Below, in pieces: positions 24,734 through 33,984 of a stretch of 64,000 bases of DNA (positions are counted from its first letter, which is position 1; each line of letters opens with the position of its first letter). The position numbers were made by a program, and so were the translations under genes. The notes under the pieces are model-generated. The model was not told where the DNA came from. It worked only from the letters and a program-made list of their open reading frames with translations, and did no database searches. Source of the DNA: Pilimelia columellifera (GTDB taxonomy: Bacteria; Actinomycetota; Actinomycetes; Mycobacteriales; Micromonosporaceae); NCBI RefSeq assembly GCF_039532605.1, contig NZ_BAAARY010000005.1, forward strand, positions 124,001-188,000, given 5' to 3'.

Positions 24734-25309
24734 ATGGCAGACGGCTCCTGGTACGACGCCGACATCGACCGCGTGATCATCTCTGAGAAGGAGATCCAGG
24801 AGAAGGTCGAGGAGCTGGCGGCCGAGGTCGCCGCCGACCACGCTGACGTCGAGGACGGGGTCCTTCTCGTCTGTGTCCTCAAGGGCGCGTTGATGTTCAT
24901 GGCCGACTTCTCCCGCGCGCTCGGCCGCATCGGTCCCTCGGCTGAGCTGGAGTTCATGGCGGTCTCCTCGTATGGACACGGGGCCACCTCGTCCGGCGTG
25001 GTGCGCATTCTCAAGGATCTGGACCGGGACATCGCCGGCCGCCGGGTGCTCGTGGTCGAGGACATCGTCGACTCCGGGCTGACGCTGTCGTGGCTGCTGC
25101 GCTACCTGGAGTCGCGGCGGGCGGTGAGCGTGGACGTGGTCGCGCTGTTCCGTAAGCCCGATGCGGTGAAGGTGAACGTTCCGGTCCGTTATGTCGGTTT
25201 CGATCTGCCGAACGAGTTCGTTGTCGGCTACGGCCTCGACTACGCCGAGCGCTACCGCGAGGTCCCGTACGTCGGGGTGCTGCGTCCCGAGGTCTACAAC
25301 CGCGACTGA
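24734..25309 (+). CDS. hpt: Hypoxanthine phosphoribosyltransferase
   Basis: A 191-residue purine-salvage enzyme making IMP and GMP from hypoxanthine or guanine and PRPP. The PRPP-binding motif is VLVVEDIVDSGLTL (about 108-121). The flexible-loop region (MAVSSYGHGATSSG) carries the conserved Ser-Tyr, and the base-recognition region FRKPDAVKVNVPVRYVGFD contains the conserved Lys and Val. The C-terminal FVVGYGLDYAERYRE is typical. It lies immediately before ftsH; in M. tuberculosis hpt (Rv3624c) also follows mesJ/tilS. Confidence 0.96.
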   Translation: MADGSWYDADIDRVIISEKEIQEKVEELAAEVAADHADVEDGVLLVCVLKGALMFMADFSRALGRIGPSAELEFMAVSSYGHGATSSGVVRILKDLDRDIAGRRVLVVEDIVDSGLTLSWLLRYLESRRAVSVDVVALFRKPDAVKVNVPVRYVGFDLPNEFVVGYGLDYAERYREVPYVGVLRPEVYNRD

Positions 25310-25329
25310 CCGGCCCACCATCGCGTCGG

Positions 25330-25344
25330 GGCGTCTATGACGCC
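25330..25344 (+). terminator. Possible hairpin after hpt
   Basis: GGCGTC-TAT-GACGCC forms a six-pair stem with a three-base loop 20 bases after the hpt stop, flanked by GG/CC that may extend it. No T-run. Confidence 0.35.
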
Positions 25345-25364
25345 GCGCCCCGCCCGGCCTCGCT

Positions 25365-25378
25365 GACGGTGTACCGTC
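25365..25378 (+). promoter_or_regulatory. Palindromic site upstream of ftsH
   Basis: GACGGT-GT-ACCGTC is a perfect 6-2-6 inverted repeat 94 bases before the ftsH ATG and contains TACCGT, a usable -10 box. It may be an operator on an ftsH promoter. Confidence 0.35.
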
Positions 25379-25471
25379 GAGTGACCGGTTGTCTGTTCAC
25401 GTATGACCGCCGGTCTCGTGGTGGCCGACGTCGATCAGGAGGGTCCGGGCGCCTAGCGTCCGAACAACAGC

Positions 25472-27477
<2,006 letters not shown>

Positions 27478-27481
<4 letters not shown>

Positions 27482-28143
27482 GCACGCACGACGCCGCTCC
27501 AGCCTCCGGCGCGCCGCTGGACTACCTGGCGGCCCGGATCGTCGACGGCAGGTTGACCGGCGGCCCGGTCGAGGGCGCCGTCGACCTGCCCCGGATCGAG
27601 AGGGCCGTCCGGGAGATCCTGTTGGCGGTCGGCGAGGACCCGGACCGCGACGGTCTCATCCGTACCCCGGCCCGGGTGGCGCGGGCCTACGCCGAGCTCT
27701 TCGCCGGCCTGCGGGTCGACCCGGAGCAGGTGCTCACCACCACCTTCGAGGCCGACCACGACGAGTTGGTGCTGGTCCGCGACATCGAGGTGATGTCGCT
27801 GTGCGAGCACCACCTGCTGCCGTTCAAGGGCGTCGCCCACATCGGCTACATCCCCGGGCCGGACGGCCGGATCACCGGTCTGTCGAAGCTGGCCAGGCTG
27901 GTCGAGGTGTACGCCCGACGTCCGCAGGTCCAGGAGCGGCTGACGTCCCAGATCGCCGACCTTCTCATGTCCAAACTGGTCGCGAGCGGCGTCATCGCGG
28001 TGCTCGAGTGTGAGCACATGTGCATGGAGATGCGGGGCATCCGTAAGGCCGGCGCGAGGACGATCACGTCAGCGGTGCGGGGTCTGTTCAAGGACCAGGC
28101 CAAGTCCCGCGCCGAGGCGATGAGCCTCATCATCGGCCGCTGA
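27478..28143 (+). CDS. folE: GTP cyclohydrolase I (probable CTG start)
   Basis: GTP cyclohydrolase I makes dihydroneopterin triphosphate, the first folate step. Visible hallmarks are the zinc Cys/His set (SLCEHHLLPF and LECEHMCMEMRG), the core ERAVREILLAVGEDPDRDGL and the end region AEAMSLI. The family-like N-terminal segment LDYLAARIVDGRL lies upstream of the first usable TTG (27553), and no ATG, GTG or TTG precedes it in frame. The only candidate is CTG at 27478, which overlaps the ftsH stop as CTGA, in the same geometry as the GTGA overlaps elsewhere. That gives 221 residues; TTG 27553 would give 196 and lose this segment. It follows ftsH as in M. tuberculosis. Confidence 0.93.
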
Positions 28144-28164
28144 CGGCTGGCCCCCGCGCAGCGG

Positions 28165-28767
28165 TCACAGCAGGGTCAGCAGGGCGAACAGCAGCGGAAC
28201 GGCGCACACCACCGCCCCGACTCCCGGGGTGCGTCGGGCGGCTCCGTCCGCCGCCGGCGGAAACACCAGCCCGACCATCACCCAGCCCAGCACGAACGCC
28301 AGGATCGGCATGCCGACCCCCCACGCCTGTGCGTAGACCGACGCGGGCGCGCCGGAGGCGGCGTAGAGCACCAACTCGACGAGCGCCGCCACCAGGGCGA
28401 ACGGCGCGTAGACGAGCAGGTTGCGTGGCCAGGCGGCGGTCGGGGCGACCGGGACGTGGACGATGAGGCTGTCGGCGCGGTCGAGGTCGATCGCGGCGAG
28501 CCGCAGCGCGGCCAGCGCCCGGGCCGGGTCGACGCCGACCCGCGCCGTCGCGGCGCCGGACTCGACCGAGGTCGGTGTCAGCTCCATCGCCGACACCCCG
28601 GTGGCGGCGAGTCGGGACGCCTGGTCGGCGAGCCGCGGCCGGAGCGTCGCCAGCTCGGTCGCGACGAGCTGACGACCGGTGGCGCCGTCCGGGTCGGCCA
28701 ACGCCCGGCAGGCCAGGTCGAGTTGTTGGACGGTCGCCACGTACGCGCCCCAGGCGTCCTGGCTCAC
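28165..28767 (-). CDS. Membrane protein with three C-terminal membrane segments, partner of EccC-like ATPase
   Basis: A 200-residue protein of unknown function. Residues 1-85 are hydrophilic and helical, with regularly spaced Leu (LDLACRALAD, LVATELATLRPRLADQ) that may form a coiled coil. Three membrane segments follow, roughly LLVYAPFALVAALVELVLY, VGMPILAFVLGWVMVGLVF and VGAVVCAVPLLFALLTLL. The GTG start at 28767 overlaps the stop of the ATPase gene (GTGA), so the two are almost certainly co-translated and probably work together. It converges with folE, 21 bases away. I cannot place it in a known family; it has no similarity I can see to EccB, EccD or EccE. Confidence 0.8.
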   Translation of the reverse strand: MSQDAWGAYVATVQQLDLACRALADPDGATGRQLVATELATLRPRLADQASRLAATGVSAMELTPTSVESGAATARVGVDPARALAALRLAAIDLDRADSLIVHVPVAPTAAWPRNLLVYAPFALVAALVELVLYAASGAPASVYAQAWGVGMPILAFVLGWVMVGLVFPPAADGAARRTPGVGAVVCAVPLLFALLTLL

Positions 28768-31388
28768 CCGATGTCCTCTCCGGCGGCGAACGGCGCCACC
28801 AGGGACGTGCGGTCGGTCCGTCGGTCGTACAGCAGGACCCGCCCGGGCCGGTGGCGCCAGTCGAGGGGTTGCCCGGTAAGGGCGGCGACGTCGATTCCCG
28901 CCACGTCGAGGAAGACCAGACAGCCGAGGCTGTCGCGGCCCCGGGCGCCGAGGGCGTCGGCGAGCCGGCGTCCGCTGCGCCACCACGACAGCAGCCGGAC
29001 GCCGCGTTCGGGCCCGTTGCGCAGGAGGTCGCGCAGCGTGTCGCCGGGGATCCGGCCGGTGTCGACGAGCGCGTCCATGCCGAACACGACGAGGTAGCAG
29101 TCCCTCGCCGCGGCGCCGGCGAGGTCGGCGCTCTCCACCCGGGTCACTTCCTGCCCGGCCCGGGTGAGGGCGGCGGCGAGATTGTCGGCCACCGCGACGC
29201 TCTCGATCTCCTCTTCGCAGAGCACGAACCGGGTGGGCCGGGACGGGATCGCCAGCGAACGCGCGGCCACGTCGAGCAGGCGGGCGCCGTCGACACCGGA
29301 GCCGACGATGGCCACATGGCTGCCGGCGGTGGCGTCCATCGCGAAGGCGGCGGTGGCCCTGGGCAGGTCCACTGTGTGTCCGAGTAGCACGGCCGGTCGG
29401 GTGACGGTTCCGGCGAGCGCCGCCCGGTACGTCGGGTCGTCGGCCAGTCGGGGCGCCTCGCCGCCGAAGAAGACCGTCGGCGGGGTGGTCTCCGGACGGC
29501 GGGCGGCGAACCATTCGTCGCGCCAGGCGACCAGCGCGGACCGGCTGGCGTACGGGTCCGGGAAACGGATGGTGCGTTCGTGGCCGCGGGTGGCGCCGCG
29601 GGGGCCGCCGAAGCCACCGGCGGTGTTGACGACGGCGGCGCCCAGGCCGAGGCTGGCCGCAGCGTCGTTGCTGGGGTCGAGGATGTCGCCGCCGCCGGGC
29701 AGGGCGATCCGGACCGGGAACTGGCCGCCGATGGGGTCGCGGGTGCTGGCCAGGGACTCGGCGCCGCGCAGTCCGGCGCCGGCGAGGATCAGGTGGATGC
29801 CCTGCTGGCGCCCCTGCCGGGCCAGTTCCTCGATGAGAGTACGGGCTTCCTGCGCGAGCGCGTCCTCGGCTGCCAGCAGCTGTGGGTGTTCGTCGATGAC
29901 GCAGAGCACCCGGGGGCTGCGGGGGGCGTCGGCGCCGCGCAGTTGGTGGAAGCGCTCCACACCGGCTACGCGGCAGGTCTGTTCCCGACGCCTGGTCTCG
30001 GCGGTCAGCTCGCGGAGCACGGCGACCGCGAACTCGCGGTCGGCGTCGATGCCGAGCACCCGGGCATGCGGCAGCCATCGCGCGTCGGTGGGGGCAAGCT
30101 CGGCGGCTGCCCCGCCGGGCGTCAGGTCCACCAGGTAGAGGGCCAGCTCACCGGGGGAGTACCGGGCACACAGTCCGTGTAGGACGTTGAGCAGGAAAGC
30201 CGTCTTGCCGCCGCCGGGACGTCCGCTGATCATCCAGTGTGGGGTGGCGTCGTTGAGTCGTAGCTCCAGCGCGCGGTCGCCGTCAACGCCGACGGTCACG
30301 GTGAGCCCGTCGGTGGCGTCGCCGTGCCAGCGGCGTTCGGGGAGGAGATCGGCCAGACGCGGGGCGGCGGTGGCCGCCTGCCGGCCGGCAAGGGCCGCGC
30401 ACAGGCGCGCGACGAGCGCGGCCGGGGGCGCCGGGTCGAGCTGCGCCGGCGCGGTCAGGCCGCCGACGAGAGCCCCGGCCCGGCCGGCAGGTCGGCTGGC
30501 GGCTGAGCCCGGCGTGGGCAGGGCGGAGAGTCCGAAGAGGGCCCCCGGCGGGTTGCCCACCCGGGCGCCGTCGTCGTCGAGGCTGATGGCGGTGGACCGG
30601 GGCAGGCCGGGGGCGGTCGTCGGCCAGCCGGCGACGACCAGATGAAGGCCGAGCTCCGGCCCGCGGTCGGCCAGCGCGGCGATCCGGGTCAGGTCGTCAT
30701 GGTTGGCGCCCGCGGGCAGGGCCGCGACGACCAGCAGGATCAGGTGGTTGCGCTGCGGTGGTCGGCCGGCGACCGGCGCGGTCCACCGTTCGAGGTCGCT
30801 CAGGGTGGAGCGCAGGCCGGCGAGCTCGGTGACCGGCGGGGCGAGCAGCCCGGTGTCGGCGAGGGAGGCGAACGGGGCGAAGACGGCGCCGCCGTGCCCG
30901 TCGACCGGGTGGACGAGCAGCGTCTTGGCCGGGGAGGCGGCAAGCAGTCGCAACAGGATCGACTGGAGCAGGCCGGCGACCCGGCTGTCGCGACCGTCCC
31001 GGTCTGACACCAGATGGCCCTCGCCGGCCAGTGGCACGAGCAGCGGGAAGGAGAGTCCGATGCCTGGGCGGGCCACGCCGATCCGCAGGCGCCGGGCGTG
31101 TGGCTGGTCGCCGAACTCGCCGTCCTCGCTCGCGTTGGCGAGGTCCCGGCCGAGCCAGTTGGGCGCGAGGTCAGCGGCGATAGCGGTGAGCCGGTCGCAC
31201 AACTCACGCGGCGCCTCCGGCGAGGGCGGCGGCGGGCTGGGCCGGCTGAGGAACGCCTCGACGGCGCTGGCGGTGGCGACCGCCTGGCGATGCACGGCGG
31301 TGACGCCGGCGATGCTCGGGTGGGGGCCCGCGGCATTGACGGGGCTGTTCGTGGGCACGGTGGTGACGTCGTCGGACCGTGTCGTCAC
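28764..31388 (-). CDS. EccC-like FtsK/SpoIIIE ATPase with one intact P-loop
   Basis: An 874-residue ATPase distinct from the eccC at 13.9-17.8 kb. Three ATPase-like units are visible but only the middle one keeps the motor motifs: Walker A GRPGGGKT (389-396) and Walker B VLCVIDE (494-500). After its P-loop, LYLVDLTPGGAAAEL and the following WLPH...ETRRRE run follow the EccC pattern of VDFKGGATF...LPH...GELVRRQ. The N-terminal unit (about 105-340) and the C-terminal unit (GSGVDGARLL in place of a P-loop) are degenerate. No membrane segment is seen, unlike EccC. I start at GTG 31388, nine bases after GAGGAGG. Three small exported proteins lie upstream in the same direction, with a 99-base gap. 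Confidence 0.85.
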   Translation of the reverse strand: MTTRSDDVTTVPTNSPVNAAGPHPSIAGVTAVHRQAVATASAVEAFLSRPSPPPPSPEAPRELCDRLTAIAADLAPNWLGRDLANASEDGEFGDQPHARRLRIGVARPGIGLSFPLLVPLAGEGHLVSDRDGRDSRVAGLLQSILLRLLAASPAKTLLVHPVDGHGGAVFAPFASLADTGLLAPPVTELAGLRSTLSDLERWTAPVAGRPPQRNHLILLVVAALPAGANHDDLTRIAALADRGPELGLHLVVAGWPTTAPGLPRSTAISLDDDGARVGNPPGALFGLSALPTPGSAASRPAGRAGALVGGLTAPAQLDPAPPAALVARLCAALAGRQAATAAPRLADLLPERRWHGDATDGLTVTVGVDGDRALELRLNDATPHWMISGRPGGGKTAFLLNVLHGLCARYSPGELALYLVDLTPGGAAAELAPTDARWLPHARVLGIDADREFAVAVLRELTAETRRREQTCRVAGVERFHQLRGADAPRSPRVLCVIDEHPQLLAAEDALAQEARTLIEELARQGRQQGIHLILAGAGLRGAESLASTRDPIGGQFPVRIALPGGGDILDPSNDAAASLGLGAAVVNTAGGFGGPRGATRGHERTIRFPDPYASRSALVAWRDEWFAARRPETTPPTVFFGGEAPRLADDPTYRAALAGTVTRPAVLLGHTVDLPRATAAFAMDATAGSHVAIVGSGVDGARLLDVAARSLAIPSRPTRFVLCEEEIESVAVADNLAAALTRAGQEVTRVESADLAGAAARDCYLVVFGMDALVDTGRIPGDTLRDLLRNGPERGVRLLSWWRSGRRLADALGARGRDSLGCLVFLDVAGIDVAALTGQPLDWRHRPGRVLLYDRRTDRTSLVAPFAAGEDIG

Positions 31389-31487
31389 CGTAGGCCACCT
31401 CCTCGCCACCGGTAGACCGTAGCGCAGCGACCGGCGTCGCAGCTCATCCGGCGGGCCTGGCCGAGGTTGAATCACTCGACCGGCCGC

Positions 31488-32096
31488 TTACCTGGTCGGC
31501 GCGGACGAGGTCGGCGGATCGATGGACAGCAACGGCAACGGCAGCGGCCGGTCCGGCTCGGGCCGATGGCCGGCCGAGGTGGACGGGCTGGGCGAGCCGG
31601 CCGGGGCGACGGGTCCGGGGCTGGCCGCCGGCGTGGCCGTCGGGGTGGCCGTCGGGGTGGGCGAGATGGTCGGAGACGCGGCGTCGGGCCCGCCGACGAC
31701 CACCGGCTCGGACAGCGCCCCGGGCCGGCCGACCCAGTGCCCCCGCGTCGAGAGGACCGCGTACCGCCATCGTCCTGGGGGGACCCCGGCGTCCCGGCAG
31801 GTGGGCGTCGTGACGAGCCGGCGGCAGGACCCGGCTGGCTGTACTGGCTGGTCCGTGCCCTCGGCGAACCGGAGCACGAGGTATCCGTCCGGGGTCGGCC
31901 GGGGCGTGTCCCAGCGGAGGGTGACCGCCCGGCCCGCCGACTCGGCGGTCGGCGACCCCACCACCGGCAGCGCGGCGGTGGTGGCCTGGGCGGTGGCGGC
32001 GCTGTCAACGGTCCAGGTGGCGTACGCGGTTCCGGTGGCGGCGCCGGCGACCACGATGCCGGCGACGGTGAGCGCGTAGGCGGTGCGCCGGCTCAT
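31488..32096 (-). CDS. Exported Pro/Thr-rich protein with SipW-like signal and Fn3-like domain
   Basis: A 202-residue exported protein. The N-terminus (LTVAGIVVAGAATGTAYATW, then TVDSAATAQAT) looks like the SipW-type signal sequences of TasA/CalY proteins, in which an AxAxW/F(T) junction follows a Gly/Ala-rich core. Residues about 45-130 resemble a fibronectin-III-like fold (VTLRWDTPRPTPDGYLVLRF) with one Cys pair (GSCRRL and PTCRDA). The rest is a Pro/Ser/Thr-rich tail of about 65 residues without a membrane anchor or sorting motif. Upstream on the same strand are two related small exported proteins; downstream is the EccC-like ATPase. Function unknown. ATG start at 32096 with an AGAGG box. 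Confidence 0.75.
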   Translation of the reverse strand: MSRRTAYALTVAGIVVAGAATGTAYATWTVDSAATAQATTAALPVVGSPTAESAGRAVTLRWDTPRPTPDGYLVLRFAEGTDQPVQPAGSCRRLVTTPTCRDAGVPPGRWRYAVLSTRGHWVGRPGALSEPVVVGGPDAASPTISPTPTATPTATPAASPGPVAPAGSPSPSTSAGHRPEPDRPLPLPLLSIDPPTSSAPTR

Positions 32097-32135
32097 CTCA
32101 GGCCTCTCGTCAAGGGGCGGAGCTGGTGACAGGGG

Positions 32136-32561
32136 TCAGCTCAGCCGGAACGGCAGTGTGAAGGCGGCGCCCTGGCAGCCGTTGTCGCTGTCGATGGTCA
32201 TCCTGAGCGCGTCCTCGACGACGAAGCGGCGGCTGCCCCGTGGCGGGATGGTCCAGTCGACCGGGCTGGTCCGCATGATGATGCCGGTGCGCCGGCAGTC
32301 GGGGTGGTGCCGGTCGGCGATCGCCGCGCCGTCGGGGCTCAGCAGCCGGACGCGTCCGGTGTGGTCACCATGGTTGATGACGGTGATGGCGAGGGCGGCG
32401 ACGCGGCCGGGGATGAGTGGCCGCCCGACGATGGCCACCCGGGTGATCTCCAATCGGCCCGGCTCGGCGGCCTCGGCGGGCCGTAGCGCGGCCATGACCG
32501 CGCCGACGGTGGCGACTGCCGCGACGGACATGACGAATGTGCGGAGGGTGCGGCTACGCAT
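32136..32561 (-). CDS. Small exported protein with two conserved Cys, related to the 32638-33162 product
   Basis: A 141-residue secreted protein with a standard signal peptide ending AEAAE (about residue 32). The mature part (RLEITRVAIVGRPLIPGR...ITVINHG) aligns by eye with the upstream gene product: both have a (V/I)AI-x-G-(K/R)-x-(L/I)-x-PG segment, one Cys in the middle, and an almost identical end around MT(I/N)-x-S-x-N-x-CQGA-x-F. The two Cys could form a disulfide. AAGGAG lies six bases before the ATG. It has no membrane anchor. A TasA/CalY-like beta-sandwich is a plausible fold, but this is inference from pattern only. Confidence 0.78.
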   Translation of the reverse strand: MRSRTLRTFVMSVAAVATVGAVMAALRPAEAAEPGRLEITRVAIVGRPLIPGRVAALAITVINHGDHTGRVRLLSPDGAAIADRHHPDCRRTGIIMRTSPVDWTIPPRGSRRFVVEDALRMTIDSDNGCQGAAFTLPFRLS

Positions 32562-32637
32562 CGTGCGCTCCTTGCGAACGTGGGTCTCCGGGGCCGGCGG
32601 GGCCGGGCGCGGCTGGCGCTCCGGCCCCGCCGGGCGG

Positions 32638-33162
32638 TCAGGACGCGGCCGGGGCAGGAGCCGGGGCGTCCTCGGCGATGCTCTCGGCGGTGACGACGAC
32701 CGGGACGCTGAAGGTGGCGCCCTGGCAGCTGTTGACCGACTCGTTGGTCATCTCGATGGCCTTTTCCAGGACGAGCTGCCCGGTTGTGCCGGCTTCGACG
32801 ATCAGCGGGGTCTTCATGGCCTCCGGGTGGAAGACGACGCCGGTCGCGGCGCCGGTGCAGCCCTTGGCCTCGGCAGCTGCGTTGGCGCGGATGCCGCCTT
32901 CGGCGAGCGCGATGCTGGTGACCTTCATCCGGCCGTTGTCCGCGGGGTTGGCGACCTTCATCGACAACGCGGCGAACGCGCCCGGCCGCAGCTTTCCGTT
33001 GATCGCGACATCGGAGACGGCGACCTTGGCGAGGGTGCCGGCCTCGACGGTGCCCTTGCCGGCGCTGCTGGAGGTCCAGGCGGCGAAGGCGATGCCGGCG
33101 ATGGCGACGCCGGCGACTGAGGCGGCGGCGATGACGGCGATGCGCTTGGTGCTCTTGGCCAT
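32638..33162 (-). CDS. Small exported protein with SipW-type signal (TasA/CalY-like)
   Basis: A 174-residue exported protein. The signal region IAAASVAGVAIAGIAFAAWT, then SSSAGKGTVEAGTL, matches the SipW-dependent type: a Gly/Ala core, an A-A-W-T-S junction and an AGTL motif soon after. A beta-rich domain follows (KLRPGAFAALSMKVANPADN) with Cys in AKGCTG and SVNSCQGATF, then an acidic/Pro/Ala tail. TasA and CalY relatives form extracellular fibres in Bacillus; that role here is speculative and no SipW peptidase is in the window. It is the first gene of a five-gene same-strand set that ends with the EccC-like ATPase and its membrane partner. AAGGAG is eight bases before the ATG. Confidence 0.8.
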   Translation of the reverse strand: MAKSTKRIAVIAAASVAGVAIAGIAFAAWTSSSAGKGTVEAGTLAKVAVSDVAINGKLRPGAFAALSMKVANPADNGRMKVTSIALAEGGIRANAAAEAKGCTGAATGVVFHPEAMKTPLIVEAGTTGQLVLEKAIEMTNESVNSCQGATFSVPVVVTAESIAEDAPAPAPAAS

Positions 33163-33293
33163 GGGGGAGGCTCCTTGATGTTCGGGGAGGAGAGCGGCGA
33201 CTACGCATGGGGAACGGCGGAATCAGCCGCAGCGTTGTTGGCTGCTACAAATGTGGGCGAATGTCCGTCTAATAGGGTGAGTTGGCCGGGATA

Positions 33294-33315
33294 CCACTTC
33301 GACCGGACGAAGTGG
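33294..33315 (-). promoter_or_regulatory. Inverted repeat upstream of the exported-protein operon
   Basis: CCACTTCG-ACCGGA-CGAAGTGG is a perfect 8-6-8 inverted repeat about 130 bases upstream of the first exported-protein gene, near an AT-rich stretch (CTAATAGGG). It could be an operator for this operon or a terminator after the convergently arranged DNA. I could not place a convincing -35/-10 pair. Confidence 0.4.
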
Positions 33316-33365
33316 AGCGATCGCTATTCGGCCGATGGGGTATCGGTTATCCGGAGACGACCAGC

Positions 33366-33394
33366 GTCAGGCGTCAGGTGTCAGGCGGTCAGGC
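33366..33394 (+). repeat. Short tandem repeat at the 3' end of the Lrp-type gene
   Basis: GTCAGGC, GTCAGGT, GTCAGGC, then G plus GTCAGGC: four seven-base units, three in perfect tandem, covering the stop codon of the regulator gene. On the minus strand each unit carries TGA. Confidence 0.7.
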
Positions 33395-33874
33395 GTCCGG
33401 GAGCGAGGCGCCGCGCAGGTGCTCGAAGATGAGACTGGTCTCGGCGTGCGCGACCTCGGGCAGACTGATCAACTCGTCCATGACGAAGTCGCGGAGCGCG
33501 CCGGCGTCGGCGACCGCGACGTGCAGCAGGTAGTCGGTGGCGCCGCTGACGTGGAAGACGCCGATCACACCGGGCAGGGTCGGGGCCAGCGCCCGGAACC
33601 GGGCCACCTGGTCCCGGCTGTGCGCGGCCAGCCGGACCGCGACCATCGCCTGGAGCGGGCGCCCCAGCGCGGCCTGGTCCACCTCGGCGTGGAAACCGCG
33701 CAACACGCCGCGCTCGCGTAGCGCCCGGACCCGGGCCAGGCAGGTCGACGGGGCCACCCCGACGGCGGCGGCCAACGTGGCGTTCGGGGTACGGCTGTTG
33801 GCGGACAGCAGCGACACGAGATGCCGGTCGACGGCGTCCAGGGCCGCGGCGGCTGGCCGTGAATCGTTCGGCAT
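33389..33874 (-). CDS. Lrp/AsnC-family transcription regulator
   Basis: A 161-residue regulator. The N-terminal HTH is LDAVDRHLVSLLSANSRTPN followed by LAAAVGVAPSTCLARVRALRERGVL (about 12-58). The C-terminal RAM/AsnC ligand-binding domain starts near GFHAEVDQAALG and includes FHVSGATDYLLHVAV, the amino-acid-binding and octamer-forming part of the family. It is divergent from a transsulfuration-type PLP enzyme gene across a 110-base gap that holds a perfect palindrome. This layout suggests it responds to an amino acid and controls the enzyme gene. Which amino acid cannot be told; Met, Cys or branched-chain residues are candidates. Confidence 0.92.
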   Translation of the reverse strand: MPNDSRPAAAALDAVDRHLVSLLSANSRTPNATLAAAVGVAPSTCLARVRALRERGVLRGFHAEVDQAALGRPLQAMVAVRLAAHSRDQVARFRALAPTLPGVIGVFHVSGATDYLLHVAVADAGALRDFVMDELISLPEVAHAETSLIFEHLRGASLPDA

Positions 33875-33931
33875 ACCATCATCCTGGCACGGACGGCTTG
33901 GGCATGTGTTCGCCCTCAGGTGCCCTCGACA

Positions 33932-33945
33932 GCCGAATGTTCGGC
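33932..33945 (+). promoter_or_regulatory. Palindromic candidate operator between Lrp-type gene and PLP-enzyme gene
   Basis: GCCGAA-TG-TTCGGC is a perfect 6-2-6 inverted repeat in the divergent gap, about 40 bases before the PLP-enzyme ATG and 58 bases before the regulator ATG. It is a natural candidate binding site for the regulator. Confidence 0.45.
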
Positions 33946-33984
33946 GATCTTGCCTGTCCGCGACGTCTTGTTCACCATCGCCCC

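Noticed and set aside
28144..28164. Attachment site or tRNA remnant at the left edge of the 20-kb block
   Set aside because: Only 21 bases lie between convergent genes and I saw no match at the right edge; a short CCGCTG/CAGCGG stem is the only structure.
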